From Chamaecyparis obtusa (taxonomy: Eukaryota; Streptophyta; Pinopsida; Cupressales; Cupressaceae), in the NCBI GenBank assembly GCA_027943335.1, contig BSBK01001115.1:558001-622000 (forward strand): a stretch of DNA of 64,000 nucleotides. Reading direction: 5' to 3'. The position numbers and the translations under genes are program-made. The notes under the pieces were generated by a model. The model worked only from the letters and a program-made list of their open reading frames with translations. It made no database searches and was not told the origin of the DNA. This document shows positions 1 through 12,980 of this stretch, piece by piece (the first letter of the stretch is position 1; each line of letters begins with the position of its first letter).

Positions 1-1219
1 CAAGGCATTTGATAGCATTGCCGCTATCATCATTATTTCTCCCTGGGTTACATTCTTGCAATGACTATCCTATATCTGTCTTGGAGATTTATTTCACCAA
101 GGGGATGTCCCCCAGATACAAGGATGTTGACTTTACTTATTGGATATTTAAGGAAGAAAAAAAAACATTACAACAAAGAAAATGAGCTCAGTTTCAACAA
201 TAAATTAAGGTGCATCCATAAGGTTGCAAACTAAAATAGATTGGTGTCAAGACTACTTCAAAATAAGATACCAAATCAATATTGTCATTCATAAATATTT
301 GAAAGAAAGTCGCCAATATTGAAAAGAATTATCAAACTCCAAAAAGCACAAGTAACATGTACAATATGACCAGTTCTTGTCATGAATAAGGGAAAAGGCT
401 GGTTCATTACACATGGCATTTTTCCAAACACACATGAGTTACAAAACTTTTTCAAGGACCCCCAAGCAATTTATGCCTAAAATTTAATCTCCATACAAAT
501 CTTACAATTTCCTTTTCATCAATATTTTCTTCAAAGCATGCACAAGTTGCAATAGGCTTTCAAGCCTATTGTCCAAACCAAAAGCTCTATACCACATGAA
601 AAGACTTGGGTAGGTCTTCTAAACTTTTCATGATAGATCCATGTACTCAAAAATTGAAATAGCCAATCCAAGCTGAGTTGTTCAACAATGGATATTATAA
701 AACTTGTCGAATATGGGCTCTTCTATCGTTGGACAGAGAAATTGTCAAAGGCACCATACCACTGTCCAACACGAGGTAGGAACCATAATAGGCATATATG
801 GGTTATAAGTGGTCAATGGACCATTCTTCATAGTAAGTCCTAATGCCATATGGGCTTATCAGACAACTAACAATAAATCGCTCCATCCAGAGACTTTATA
901 CTCCTCAACACTGCTTTGGGTCCTGAGTAGCTTACAAGATGTATCACAATATGCCCATATATTGTATGAAGGATCTTCATAAGTTTACGTAAGGCATACT
1001 AAAAAACCTACAATATCAATCTCTATGTCCTCTTACAATACATAACACATAACCCATGATGTTGATATATAACAGTTTTAGTTCTTCCTAAAGGAGATTT
1101 CAAAATTAAAATTCATCTAGGTTGTGTGAATCTCCTCTACGAAGAACTAAAACTGTTGTAATTCCTCCCAAATCCATTTAACACGCCCTTTTGGTACATT
1201 TACATAAGCAAGAATAAAC
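1..1219. other. AT-rich intergenic or decayed repeat sequence
   Basis: I see no open frame of useful length and no recognisable domain here. The only structure noted is the hairpin at 1071-1157, listed separately. The sequence probably belongs to the same decayed retroelement as the gag remnant that follows, but nothing visible proves that. Confidence 0.4.
1071..1157. repeat. Near-perfect inverted repeat (hairpin)
   Basis: The 17-nt arm AACAGTTTTAGTTCTTC (1071-1087) is exactly complementary to 1141-1157. After a 5-nt mismatched bubble, GGAGATT pairs perfectly with AATCTCC. The loop is about 29 nt. The fold is about 29 paired or near-paired positions per arm, the size of a plant pre-miRNA or a tiny foldback element. 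No TATA box or flanking gene is evident, and the function is unknown. Confidence 0.6.
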
Positions 1220-1975
1220 TTTCAGCTTCCCAACATGTCCCAGCCAAGAAAAAGAGTTGTTGTGACTTTTAATAGGGGGAGTCCTCTCATTCTTCAGCAG
1301 CATGACGAGATTCCAGATTCAGCCCTGAAGGTTATTCCATACTTCACAGGTGAAAAGATCACCACCTCCCATAGAGCACACTAAAAACATTGTGAATATT
1401 TGTTCAGTGCATAATATCACTCTAGGTAATTTGGACTAAAGACTACTTGTTACTTTCTTGGAGGGAAAAGAACTCCAATTGTACAGGGGACTACAATCTA
1501 CTTCTATTCACAATTGGGATGAACTAGGAGAAGAAATTTGCCAACAGTTTGATGATATTTGCGATCAACTATCTTTAGATTTCACTTTCAAAAGACTTGA
1601 GACAGGATCTCAGCATTTGTAAAACCTTCTGCTAATATTGTATTCCATAATCATTTGAGATCTTTAGGTAGTGATATTGTTGCGATGATGTAGTCTATAT
1701 GAGGAAAGTCCTTAAAGCATATGGCCTAGCCATCAAAGCTGAGAACAGCCTAAAAGAAGCTGGAAAAATAGATCCTAGGCCTCCAATGCCCTTGTTCCTT
1801 GAGATTCTAACATTTCAGCCAAGTTTGGGACCCATTCCTACAACCACCAGCCAACCAGCTCCTCTTGCCACTCTTTCCAATAAGCATGATGAGGTAAAAA
1901 CCTTACTAAAAAGTTTTGGTAATGTGTTGATTGCCTTAGAAAGGCAGTACGCACAACCTAGCATGTCATATTAAA
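1220..1975 (+). pseudogene. Decayed Ty3/gypsy-type gag remnant
   Basis: Reading the plus strand with frame changes gives a retrotransposon gag-like run. About 1360-1615 encodes a segment with LLVTFLEGKELQLYRGL followed by IHNWDELGEEICQQF. This is the Trp/Leu/Phe spacing of the plant Retrotrans_gag domain (capsid protein). An in-frame stop falls just before the first of these motifs and another near 1620. A later frame, 1699-1974, is open for 91 codons and is Pro/Thr-rich, like the linker after a capsid domain. No zinc knuckle, protease or RT could be read downstream. I infer a relic of an LTR retrotransposon in plus orientation. Family assignment beyond Ty3-like is not supported. Confidence 0.5.
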
Positions 1976-4053
1976 CTTAAATCAGACCTACCAACCTTAT
2001 AGAGAGACCTACCAAGATAATATGCAGAGCCAAAATCATTTGTGCTATGCTAAGCCCTTGAGTACCATAAACCCAACACGAGCAAATACTTCAAAAGCCC
2101 TTGTATCTATGCAAAACAACTTGGAACAAGAGCATGAGATGTGTTTTTCATACAACCAACCCCATAGTTAAGATTCAAGTTGAAATGAAACATTCAATAA
2201 ACCTCTCATGGTTCAACGTTACTGCAAGGGGAGAGATAGAAAGTTCTTTCAATCCAAATAAAGACCAATTAAATGGGGCATACACAGTTATATGGAAAAA
2301 CATGACCCCCCTGAGGAAGATGATATGATCTTCAGTCAAATGATTTCCAAGGATTTGATGCCAAATGATATTACTTAAACCACCCTCACTGATGGTTATG
2401 CAAGCAAAGGAAATCTATGTACTGTTGATATTAAAAATGTAACCATGCCAAAGAGGGCATTCTTCATATGTTGAATGAAAGTGTGCAAAAAATAGGAGGC
2501 ACAGTTGTTGACTATTGGAAAGAAGAGCCTTTGCACACTATCAATGTTACTTTCTCTGTTTTTAAGGTGAATAACAATTCAACCATCTGAGTGACACTAT
2601 GAATGGTGGATATGTACATTCCAGCTCAGTAAAAGGCTCTGATGATTTTGTACAAAGAACTACAAACATCATAGACATTGACTCCATGCCAAGTGCAACA
2701 GAGTCTTTTCTTGTGATCACTAATTCTTCATTGATAGCAGATTTCATAAGTATAATGCTTATGAGGAATATGGACATTCTATTTTTATGTCAATATCTAC
2801 AGAGACTAAACTAGGAAACCCTGTATGCCATGGATATAACTGTTTAGGGCACATCATTTTCAAGTCCTCAACATTAAACAGTGATTGGAAATAGACAAAA
2901 TAGCAAGTGATAGAAATGAAGAAGAGAGGACATTCATAGTACAGTCAAAAGGACTAAAGAACTGGATTAGAAGATAGAGTCCATAAAATCTGCACACAGT
3001 TTATCCATGACAGTCATGATAGCGATGTGATGATGTTAGGTTATGAAATACATGGAAAAAGGTCTGAGAGCTGCCTTCTAAGGGTCATGCATATAACTTT
3101 GGAACCACGTGCAGAGTAAGCAAGGATTAGCGTGAGGAGTATGTAGGGACAGTAATGAATATACAATCCAAAAAGACAACATACAGTGGCACTATGTGCT
3201 AAGACTAGTGACAGACTCACAAAGAAAATATACAATCCAAAAAGGCAATATACAGTGGCATTATGTACTAAAACTTGTCACAAACTCGAAAAGACCAAGC
3301 TTATGCAAAAATTTGATTGTTCAAAAGACAACTGATGATGACAGTTCATAGTACTATCCATGGAGTACTAGAAGAATAGGAAGAGAGCTTATGCATGACA
3401 GTGATAGCATTGAGATCTTGCCATTTTGCCTTATAAGATAGTAGCCCTGTCTAAGCTAAGAACGATAATGACAGCAAAGAGAGTAATGACCAGTGAGAGT
3501 GTGGGTTCAGTGATAACAGGGAAGAATAAGGAGCGGTAAACAAGAAATCAATACACAGTCCTTAAGACCATAGGACAATCATCTCAAAGACCCTTGTTAA
3601 ATCACAAGTGGCAGTCTTAAAGCTGTCACATTCCATTATCACAATGGTAAATAGGACAGTCATGAAGAATGAAAGGAGTTCATGAATAGAACAGAGATCT
3701 ACAGGCCTGTCTTGGCAAACTTAATGAGAAAGGGAACCAAATGCTGATGAAACATTTCTAAAGCACACATGACAGCATTATACACAATAAAATTAAATGT
3801 GGGACATTCTTTCAAAGGACAAACACACGTAAAAAAACTCATATCACAAGTGAATACCCTCCTACATTGGGCTTTGAAGAGCTAATGTGTTCCAGAGAGA
3901 AAGAGTTGTCTACGGATCATCGCATAGAGTAGGTTTGTGTATTGACGTACATTGTATTGGCAAATAAAGAGCAGAAGCTTCGGGTATGCCAGGTAACATG
4001 GGGATAAGTTTGCATCTTTGCCCCTACAGAATGCTTGGTTGAGGTTTACAGAA
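1976..4053. other. Degenerate retroelement-like sequence without intact genes
   Basis: Short open stretches in several frames (for example 2101-2328 and 2599-2814, plus strand) are interrupted every 50-90 codons and match no family I recognise. Around 3900-4250 the plus strand has another coding-like run that continues into block A of the tandem array. The left array border therefore cuts through older transposon sequence. A short direct repeat occurs at about 3171-3201 and 3231-3260 (tacaatccaaaaag then a cagtggca motif). I see no host gene. Confidence 0.35.
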
Positions 4054-4060
4054 GCTTGCA

Positions 4061-5626
4061 GCATTGAATTTGGAAAGAAGCCACAGAGAGTATCTGTCCC
4101 ATCAGAAGTTGCAAAAGGTTGCCAGGTCAGCTGAGAATGAAATGTCATTAAGTGTTCAAAATAGAAAAGACATAAATGAAGAAGTAAGGTGCTTTATTAA
4201 GCCTTAAAGAAGACCTTTTTTCATGCCCTCAGAGACCCGAGTCACCTTAAACTCCGCAGGAACGTGCCCTATATGCATGCAAGTGGGTATATTACGGCAA
4301 TAATGAGCAGTTAAGAGGCAGATATCAATCAATGACACATGTAGCAGAAAGTTTTGGACAATTACAAGCATTTAGGAGAGTAGAGGCAGCATCTTGGAGT
4401 CTTTTTACGAGTTGACACAAGAAAAACAGATTGAAAAGGTCAAAATTCTTTTCACTAACGCCTACTTTGTGTAGTTTCAATAGTCAAGCAAGTTGGTTGA
4501 CCTTTCCAACACCCAACGAAGTTAGCAAATTTCAAGGAAAGCTTCATTTACTACCTGGCAGGTGTCCTGCATTCGCTGGTTTTGGTTAGTTATGCAAGAG
4601 GTATGCCTACTTTGGCAAAACATCATTGTATTAGGAGATAGAACTTGATTGTAAATCAACATTAACAGCTATCAAACACTTTCAACTCAGTTTTTCTGAG
4701 AAAATACTGTAAAACAGACTTGTATGCAGCTGTAAAAGTATCATTTGTCAATAAAGCAACCATTTTTTGCCTTCTTTAATCTATATTTTGTGTGCAACTC
4801 TGAGTCATTGATGTGGTTTTGTGACAGCTTAGGTAGTCCTTGATTTTCTATCTCATTCCAAGCACCTATATGCATAAATATGTATATTTTATGCAAGTTG
4901 TAGGTCATGCTATTTGCTTATACAGCTCTTAGTTGTGAAAACATCTAATTTCCTCTTAAGACTGTATAAATACAACTTTTCCATGGAGCAATCATGCACA
5001 AATATGACAAAAACTTGAGCTGTGCATAATTGAGTTTGTTTATTGGAAATATTGTGTATGCAAAAATAGCAGTACAGGTCAAGAACATTTGGCATATCAC
5101 CTACTTAGGTTCTAGTTTTCATTTTAATATCATTTTTTGCCCCTTCTCTTTGTGAAGCAATAGAAGGATAGACAAGTTTAAGTGTGAAACTAAGGGAACC
5201 AGCCCTCTCTGGAGATTGATCCCGAATCGATAGGCAACCAACAAGCCTCACGATGTTTCCATGCTATCTACTGAGGACAGAGTCGACAGTTCACTCTTTG
5301 TAGGGTGCAATCAGATAATTAATAACACTAACATATCATCTTGCATGCTTGTTAAAATCACATAACATGAAAAAAGTTATGATAGCACAAACCCCCAAAG
5401 GAGTACCATCTCTCATAAGGTGGGGCTGCATTCAAGTGTCAATCACCTTATGACTAATAGTGATGGAGATGGATCCAACCTTAATCCATAACTATACAAA
5501 CACACAAGGTTTATATAAGTCTCTGAGCCCCTCACTCTTACCCATAGGAGAGAACCACTCACCACCAATGGAATAACGTGGGGATCTATTTCTGCAGGAG
5601 CAAAAGCTTGACTATAAAATTGAAGC
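4061..5626. repeat. Array block A, copy 1
   Basis: First of four A blocks, starting at CATTGAATTTGGAAAGAAG and ending at AAAATTGAAGC. Its left flank differs from that of the other three, which are all preceded by the same monomer tail (ACTAAAACC). The block has an AATAAA followed by a T-rich stretch near 4750, as in a transcript or LTR 3' end. No convincing ORF is present. A 61-codon minus-strand frame at 5443-5628 recurs in other copies but looks accidental. Confidence 0.8.
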
Positions 5627-8081
5627 AAAAGTTAAGTAAGTTTGTCACACTTGCTAAGGACAAAAATAGTATACGTTTTTTACACTTTCCAATGGTGACA
5701 ATTGTGAAAGGTTGAGATGATAGCAAAGGCCAAATATGATGAGCAAGTGTGTGTTGGCATAATTGATGTAATTGATGCAGAGATCAGATAAGTATGTTAT
5801 GAAATGTGTTTGATGTAAGTATGATAATAGGATGATTAGTTATGAGTTTGTCATTGATATCAACTTAGTGGTTGTTCATTGACAATGTTCCTATTAGGAT
5901 GAGATATGTTCTAGAGGTTGAATCTAGCATTTTGGTATGAGCTAGAGTGTGCAATCGTAAAGGAAGATCAAGTGATGTCTAAAGATGAGATATCCATAAC
6001 TGCACTAGTTTATCTTATGTGTGTTGGGAGTTATGATTGTTTGAAGGTTGTCAACGAAACAGGAGGAACAAGTTGAAACTGAGAAGTGTTGATTTTATTA
6101 TTGTGTCAAATTAGTTTGGAGTCGGCCGTTACGATTCAGGATGTGTGATCTTGATGATATTGTTGGATTGTTGGTACAATCGCATCAAGATTGTTGATCA
6201 ATGGACAAAGTTACAGTAGGCAGAAGATTACTTAGTGGAAGGCACGCGAAGTTCTTGGAACTATTAGTCAGATCTGTAACCAATGATGTTGCACTATGTC
6301 GCGATAAGTGATTGCATGCTATATCTTGTGGAAGTTGGTGGAGAAAATAGTTAGTGCTTTTGTATAAAATATTATTCATAAAGGTAATAATGAAAAGTGG
6401 TGACTCAATTCTTTTTTTCTTAACTCAAAGCTGTAAGTGTGACTTGACTTAAAGCCCAACCTACCTTATCTTGATTTTACATATTGTTCAGTTGGGGTTC
6501 ATCAATGGGTGAGTTGAGGCAAGACTAGCCCCCTGTAAATTAATACAAAAGAAATAAGAAATAAGCAAAAAATAAGTGACTATCAAAAGAAAAAGTTATG
6601 AAAGGTTGTGACACTCGCAAAATGACAGAAATGGTGAAGGGTTGTGACTATTTTGAAGAGTGGTAATTGTGAAACATTATGATAATTGCAAAGGGTGACA
6701 TGATAAATAGATGTGACTCTCTCCCACATTGGAAGATACAAAGAGGAGAAGGTTTCAATTTAGGAGATTCAAATAAAATAAATGTGGGGTATAATATATT
6801 ATTTAAAAAGTTATTTTTTTATTAACTTAGAGGTATCTTCTTGACTCAACCTAGTGTCCAAATTACCTTACCTTGGTCTTACATATTGCCAAGTTGGGGT
6901 TCAAGTAGAGGTGAGCTAAGGTAAGACTAGCCCTCTAAGCAATAATCAAAGAGACAAAGGATTAAGAAGAAAATAAGGAAGAGACTACTTCGAAAGGCAA
7001 AGTTATGAAAGGGGTGAAGTGAGGCAAGAAGAGTCATCTAAGAATTAATGGAACAGAAAAAAGATTGAGAAAAAAAAAGGAATTGACCCCTTCAAAAGGC
7101 AAAGTTATGAAAACTTGTAACACTCGTAAAAGACAAAAATAGTGAAGGGTTTTGAATCTTTCAAAAGGGTGGGAGTTGTGAAATTTTGTGATGAGAGCAA
7201 AAAATAGATATGATGATCTGGTGTGACTATCCACTCCATTCAAAGATATAAATGGGAGAATAATTCATTTTAAAAGGAAACTCAAGTGAAATCAATGTGT
7301 AAGATAATATATTATTCTCAAAAGCAACAATGAAAAGTGGTGACTCAATTTTTTTATTTTAATTCAAAGGTATCGCCATGACTCATCTCAGTGCCCAACC
7401 TACCTTACCCTGGTCTTACATATTGTCAAGTTGGGGTTCAAGAAGGGGTGATTTGAGGCAAGGCTAGCTCTCTAAGAATGAATGAAAGAGAGAAAAGAAT
7501 AAGAAAAAAACATAAGGAAGTGAATCTTTTAAAAGGAAAAGTTAAGTGAGGTTGTCACACTCGCTAAGGACAAAAATATTGTAGGTTTGTGACTCTTTCC
7601 AATGGTGACAATTGTGAAAGGTTGAGATGATAGAAAAGGCCAAATATGATGAGCAAGTATGTGTTGGCATAACTGATGTAAATGATGCAAAGATCAGATG
7701 AGTATGTTATAACATGTGTTTGATGCAGGTATGATAATAGGATGATTAGTTATGAGTTTTTCATTAATGTCAACTTAGTGATTATTGGTTGACAATGTTC
7801 CTATTAGGATAAGATATGTTCCAGAGGTTGAATCTCGCATTATGGTATGAGTTGGAGTGTGCAATTGTAAATGAATATCAAGTGATGTCTAAAGATGAGA
7901 TATCGATGATCGCACTAGTTTATCTTATTTGTGTTGTGATTTATTATTGTGTCAAATCAGTGTGAGTCGATCACTGTGATTAAGGATGTGTGATCTTAAT
8001 GATGTTGTAGGATTGCTCGTACAATCGCATCAAGATTGTTGATCAGTGGACAGAGTTACAGTAGGCAGAAATTACTTAGTG

Positions 8082-8086
8082 GAAGG
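8082..8086. repeat. Target-site duplication GAAGG, left copy (copia element)
   Basis: GAAGG precedes the TG of the left LTR and is repeated at 13470-13474. Units two and three carry the uninterrupted site as GTGGAAGGCAGAGG. Confidence 0.9.
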
Positions 8087-8541
8087 TGTTAAGGAATTAT
8101 TTATTAGGAGATAATATATATAAATGCTGAAAGTATATAGTAGAATACAATTTCCTTGGTTATTGATTGATTCTACAAAATACAATAACTATATATATTA
8201 AAACTGGGAGATGTCAATATGAACAGTCATGACTTATCATATACGATAAGCCATGACTGTTCGTATTAACCAAAACTATAACATGTTCTTAACGATATAT
8301 CCTAGCAACATAGTTTGCATAACCGACAGCATATATAATTAACAGGACAGTCACGATACTATCATGACTGTCATATATGAACAGTCCGATAGTATCGTGA
8401 CTGTTCATATATATCAGTCACGATATACGTGACTTACATAATCGATAATCATGTTTAGTTTAGTCGTTTCAATATATTTAATATTATAAGGTATATATAT
8501 ATATATATATCATATTAAACACAAACACACAATAATTAACA
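8087..8541 (-). repeat. 3' LTR of the copia element (left end on plus strand)
   Basis: 455 bp, TGTTAAGG to TTAACA. It matches 12981-13469 along its length with scattered substitutions and lacks about 30 bp present there. It holds a 16-bp-arm palindrome at 8221-8262 (GAACAGTCATGACTTA), a second with arms at about 8348-8363 and 8388-8403, and a (TA)n run near 8490. Confidence 0.95.
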
Positions 8542-8553
8542 CTCCCTCTTGGG
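8542..8553 (-). other. Polypurine tract of the copia element
   Basis: On the minus strand CCCAAGAGGGAG lies directly against the 3' LTR. This is the expected position and composition for the plus-strand DNA primer in reverse transcription. Confidence 0.75.
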
Positions 8554-8933
8554 AGAGTGTTTAATAGATTTGTAGAACTTTTCACATCATGATATGTGGC
8601 CCAATCCAAGACACTTAAAATAATGTCGATCATGATGAGTTATTACACAGTAATAATGAAAATGTTAAGATGTCTAGTCCTATCCGGGACAAACTCTTTT
8701 CAGGAGTCAATCCTAACAACTGTATTACTCAACAAGTAATAACATAAGCAACAAGATGTCCGGTCCTATCCGGGACAAACCCTTACGGGAGTCGATCTTG
8801 AAGCCTAGTTACTATTGACAAGATCGTCACCTGGACATAGTAACCTATATACACAAAAGATCGTCATCTTCACAAATTTTGAAATATTTCAATATTTTAT
8901 TCATGAATAAAAAATGTACATTAATAATTACAT

Positions 8934-11900
8934 TCATATTTTGATCAAACCAATTTTCCTTCTGAAGAAATCTGTCTTTACCTTTGCAAGAGGTTTAGTA
9001 AAGATATCTGCATTTTGTTCTTCAGTAATGATGTAGACCAATTTAATGATCTTCCTGTCTACCATATCTCTCACATAGTGATATGGAATTTCTATGTGTT
9101 TTGACCGATTGTGAAAAATTGGATTTACAGAGAGCTTAATACAACTCTAATTATCACAATGAATAATAGTAGGTTCTAAAGATTTACCAAATAGGTCAAA
9201 GAGTAATTTTCTTAACCATACTGCTTCTCGAGCTCCCATGGATGCAACCATGTACTCAGCCTCTGTTGAACTCAAAGCAACTGCAGATTGTTTCCGACTA
9301 AACCAAGAAATCACTGCAGAACCTAAACTGAAGCAAACTCCTATGGTACTCTTACGATCTGAGGAACTTCCTGCCCAATCTAAATCTGAATAACCTTGAA
9401 GTTGAATTTCAGTCTTATCATATTTTAGCCCAAGTTCACTTGTTCCTTTTAAATATCTCAAAGTGTGTTTAGCTGCCATCAGATGTATCTGCTTAGGTTC
9501 ACACATGAAGTGACTTAATACATTGGTGGCATAGAAAATATCAGGACGTGTGTTTACCAAAAACATGAGATCCAACTATTTGTCTGTAAAGTGTAAAGTC
9601 AACAAGTTCTGAATTTTTTGCTTCATCTTTTAATTTGTGACGGTTTGTCTCCATAGGTGTAGCTAAAGGTTTACACTCTGTCATACCAAATCTATTCAGA
9701 ATGTCTGAAATGTATTTCTTTTGACTTAGGAGAATGTGGTCTTTCTTTTGAATAACTTCAAGTCCTAAAAAATAGTGAAGTAGACCCATATCCTTCATGT
9801 CAAATTCGGCTATCAGATCCTTTTTACATTTTTCAATAAGATAGTCTTCTCCTGTAATGAGTAAGTCATCGACATAGAGAACCAAAATTATCATGTCACC
9901 TTTTTCTATTTTGAAATATATATTAGCGTCGGCAGTATTCTTGGAGTACCCTAATTTGCTCAAGTATTTATCTATTCTTTCATACCATGCTCTGGAAGCC
10001 TGCTTGAGTCCATAGAGTGCTTTCTTTAACTTGCATACGTATTTATCTTTGTCATGTGTATCGAATCCTTCCAGTTGTTCAATATAAACCTCTTCCTCAA
10101 TTTTGCCATTTAGAAATGCGGTCTTAACATCCATCTAATGTACTTTCCATCCTTTGTAGGCTGCAATGGCAAGTATGGTTCTAATAGATGTGTAACGTGC
10201 TACTGGAGCAAAGGTTTCTTCATAGTCAATGCCTTCTTTCTGAGAAAAACCTCTTGCAACAAACCGAGCTTTGTGTTTATCAATACTGCCATCAGGTGCA
10301 TATTTGATTTTGAATAGCCATTTTGATGATACAAATGACTTATGTTTAGGTCTAGGAACAATATCCCATACATCATTTTTCAGAATGGACTGATATTCTT
10401 CAACCATTGCTTCCCTCTAAGCTTGATCTGATAAAGCTTTCTCAACACTAACAGGTTCAGACTCTGAGAGTTCAGTTAGAAGTGCAGTGTAACATTTTTG
10501 AGTTCTAGTTCTTTTGTTCTCTCTGAAAATTTGTGCTGGTTCCACATTGTTCTCTTCAAGTATTTTTCTAGCCCATAATGGTCTCTTTTTATTATTTTCA
10601 TTATCTGAGCAAGAAGGTTCAAAATCCGGGATTTCTTCTTCATTATTTATAGGTGCTGAATTCATGTCTGAATTGATATTCTCCCTCTCTTTCTCTAGTG
10701 AGAGATCTCTATCAAGATCTATAGAAAAGTTATCTTCATTATCTATAGATAAGAAGTTTTCTTCAAATTTAACATCCCTGCTTATTTCTATTGATTTCTG
10801 ACTAGGTATATAGATTCGGTATCCTTTGGAATCTTCACCGTATCCTAGGAAAATACCTTTCTTGCCAGAAGGTTCTAATTTAGTCCTCTTCTCTTTTGGT
10901 ACATGTATATACATGGGACAACCAAACACCCTTAAGTGACTTAGGTCAGGTTTGACTCCTGTGAATACTTCTTCTGGTGTGGTGTTTTCTAGTATAGCAT
11001 GAGGACATCTATTTTGAATATAAACTATAGTGTTAGCGGCTTCTGCCCAATATGATATGTGAATATTTTTGTCATGCATCATGGCCTTTGTTGCTTCAAT
11101 GATGGTCCTGTTCTTCCTTTCTGCTACTCCATTCTATTGAGGATTATAAGCTACAGTATACTCCCTCTTAATCCCAACAGATTTACAATAGTTTTTGAAA
11201 TTTTCAGAGGTGAATTCCCCACCATTGTCTGATCTAAGAATTTTGATTTTCTTACCGGTTTGGTTTTCTACTAGTGCTTTAAGTTCTTGAAATTTGGCTA
11301 GAACCTCACTTGACTCTTTAAGTATTAAGAAATATATCCATGATTTCCTTGAATAGTCATCCACAAAGATTAAGTAATATAGGGCACCAAAGAAGGAAGG
11401 TGTAGACATAGGACCACACACATCAATATGAATAAGTTCTAGAATGTTATTAGACTTATGTTCACTTGGAGGAAAAGATCCTTTAATGTTCTTCCCTAAT
11501 GCACATCCTTTACAAATGCTAGAGTGTTCAGATTTTAAGGGAGGTATGCCAGAGGTGATCTTAGACAATGTTGGAAGGGCACTATATCTAATATGGCCTA
11601 GTCTTTTGTGCCAAATCTCATTATTCTGATGAAAATTGTGATTTAGGGCTACCTTTTGTTCATTACATAACTTGTACAAGCTACCTTCTCTGTTCCCTAT
11701 ATGAATGACATTTTTTATATTAGAATTTTTAGTCCAGAGAAAGAATTTGTCTTCATTGAAGGTTACCCTGCATCTTTGATCAGCTAGTCCAGAAATGGAG
11801 ATTAAATTTCTCTTGATTCCTGGTACATAAAAAACTTCTTTCAACTGTAGAGTTACTCCATCTCTTATCTTTAACAAAAAGGTCCCAATTCCTTTTACCG

Positions 11901-12051
11901 GATAAGAGAACTTGTCACCAATAGTTACCTCTTCTGAAGAGTTCCCTGAGAAGGTTTCAAATTGATCTCTGAATCCAGTGATGTGTCTGGATGCACCACT
12001 ATCTATTATCCACGTACTTCTGTTAGAATTTAATTCACTTGCTAAAGCCAA
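8934..12051 (-). pseudogene. pol: copia pol: protease, integrase, reverse transcriptase, RNase H
   Basis: Domains run in copia order. The protease has WIIDSGASRHITG (about 12015-11977). The integrase zinc finger has HKRLGH and CKGCALGK, and the core has HIDVCGP and LRSDNGGEF. The segment after the integrase has YWAEAANTIVYIQNR and GYGEDSKGYR. RT begins with NDVWDIVPRP, and its active site is LYVDDLLI (about 9895-9870). RNase H has DLDWAGS, SSTEAEYMA-like SSTEAEYMVAS and HCDN. The frame reads past 9147 to a natural stop at 8934-8936 after a DIFTKPLAK motif. Defects are TAG codons near 11132, 10414, 10134 and 9147, and a one-base frameshift near 9570. Three TAGs replace conserved Gln codons and one replaces Trp, all transitions. 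The polyprotein is non-functional as it stands. Confidence 0.93.
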
Positions 12052-12868
12052 GAAAAGGAGAGAAATTCTAATTTTTTTACTTCCGCTAGGGCAGCTTGTA
12101 TTTTTTGTTTTTCAGGGCAATATTTGTGAATATGTCCGTATTTGTCACATTTGTAACATTTTACCATGGAAAGATCCCTTTTATTGAATTGGTTCCCATT
12201 GTTTGATTGTCTGAATTTTCTCTTCCTTTTGTGAGATGTTTTCTTGTTGCTTTTAGTGTGGAGAGCTTGTAATTCATTTCCATTATTGGACCCCATTCCT
12301 CTTGAGGCAAGCCTGGATTCCTCTTGGGTACAATCGTTCTTTAATTGCTTGAATTTAGGTAATGGTGGTCTGGTGCTTATACATTGAATGAAGGTTTCCC
12401 ATGAGGTGGGTAATCCTTTGAGAGCAATTAGAGTGAGTTCAGAGTCTTCTACTGTATTTCCAATGCAGAGCAGTTGGTCTCTTATTTCAGAGATTCTCAA
12501 AAAAAAGAAGTGATAGTTTCTTCTTTGTTCATTTTCATATTTAGAAGTTGACTTTTCAATGTTAACATTCTACTGGCATTGTTGATCTCAAATGTGTCTT
12601 GAATTATTTTAAACATTTCAAAAGCACTGGTAATTCTAGATATGCTAGGAAGAATTGAGTCTTTTACAGAATCAATGATAAGTTTTCTAGCTTTATTGTT
12701 TCTCCTTTTCCATGTTGTTTTCTCTGTCTCATCTTCGGGTATTTTAATATCTTTCTCTATATACTCCTCTAACTCAAGTTCCATAAGAAGAGAGACAAGC
12801 CGAGTTCTCCAGGATATAAAATTTGAAGGTCCTTCTAACCTATCTTTCATTCTCATGCAATGGGCCAT
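12042..12868 (-). pseudogene. gag: copia gag (nucleocapsid), frameshifted
   Basis: The first ATG (MAHCMRMKDRLEGPSNFISW) lies about 110 bp downstream of the primer binding site. This is a typical copia gag start with the FISWRTRL motif. The frame stops at about 12497 within a run of T residues and resumes one frame over at about 12500 with MRISEIRDQLLCIG. The C-terminal half has one CCHC zinc knuckle, CYKCDKYGHIHKYC (spacing 2-4-4), for RNA packaging. The homopolymer at the break suggests a slippage mutation rather than programmed frameshifting, but sequencing error is also possible. Confidence 0.88.
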
Positions 12869-12967
12869 TTCTAAAAACTGTTCTCAACAATTTCGAAGGT
12901 TTTAAGAATGTGCTCAATTATAGATTATATGAGTTTTTTTTAATTTTTATCTCCTTTTTAATAACTT

Positions 12968-12980
12968 GGCTTTGATACCA
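12968..12980 (-). other. Primer binding site (initiator Met-tRNA type)
   Basis: On the minus strand TGGTATCAAAGCC directly follows the 5' LTR. This is the near-universal plant copia primer site, complementary to the 3' end of initiator methionine tRNA. Confidence 0.9.

Noticed and set aside
10514..10801. 95-codon plus-strand frame inside the copia element
   Set aside because: It lies antisense to the pol region between integrase and RT, where the acidic Ser-rich linker gives an open complement.
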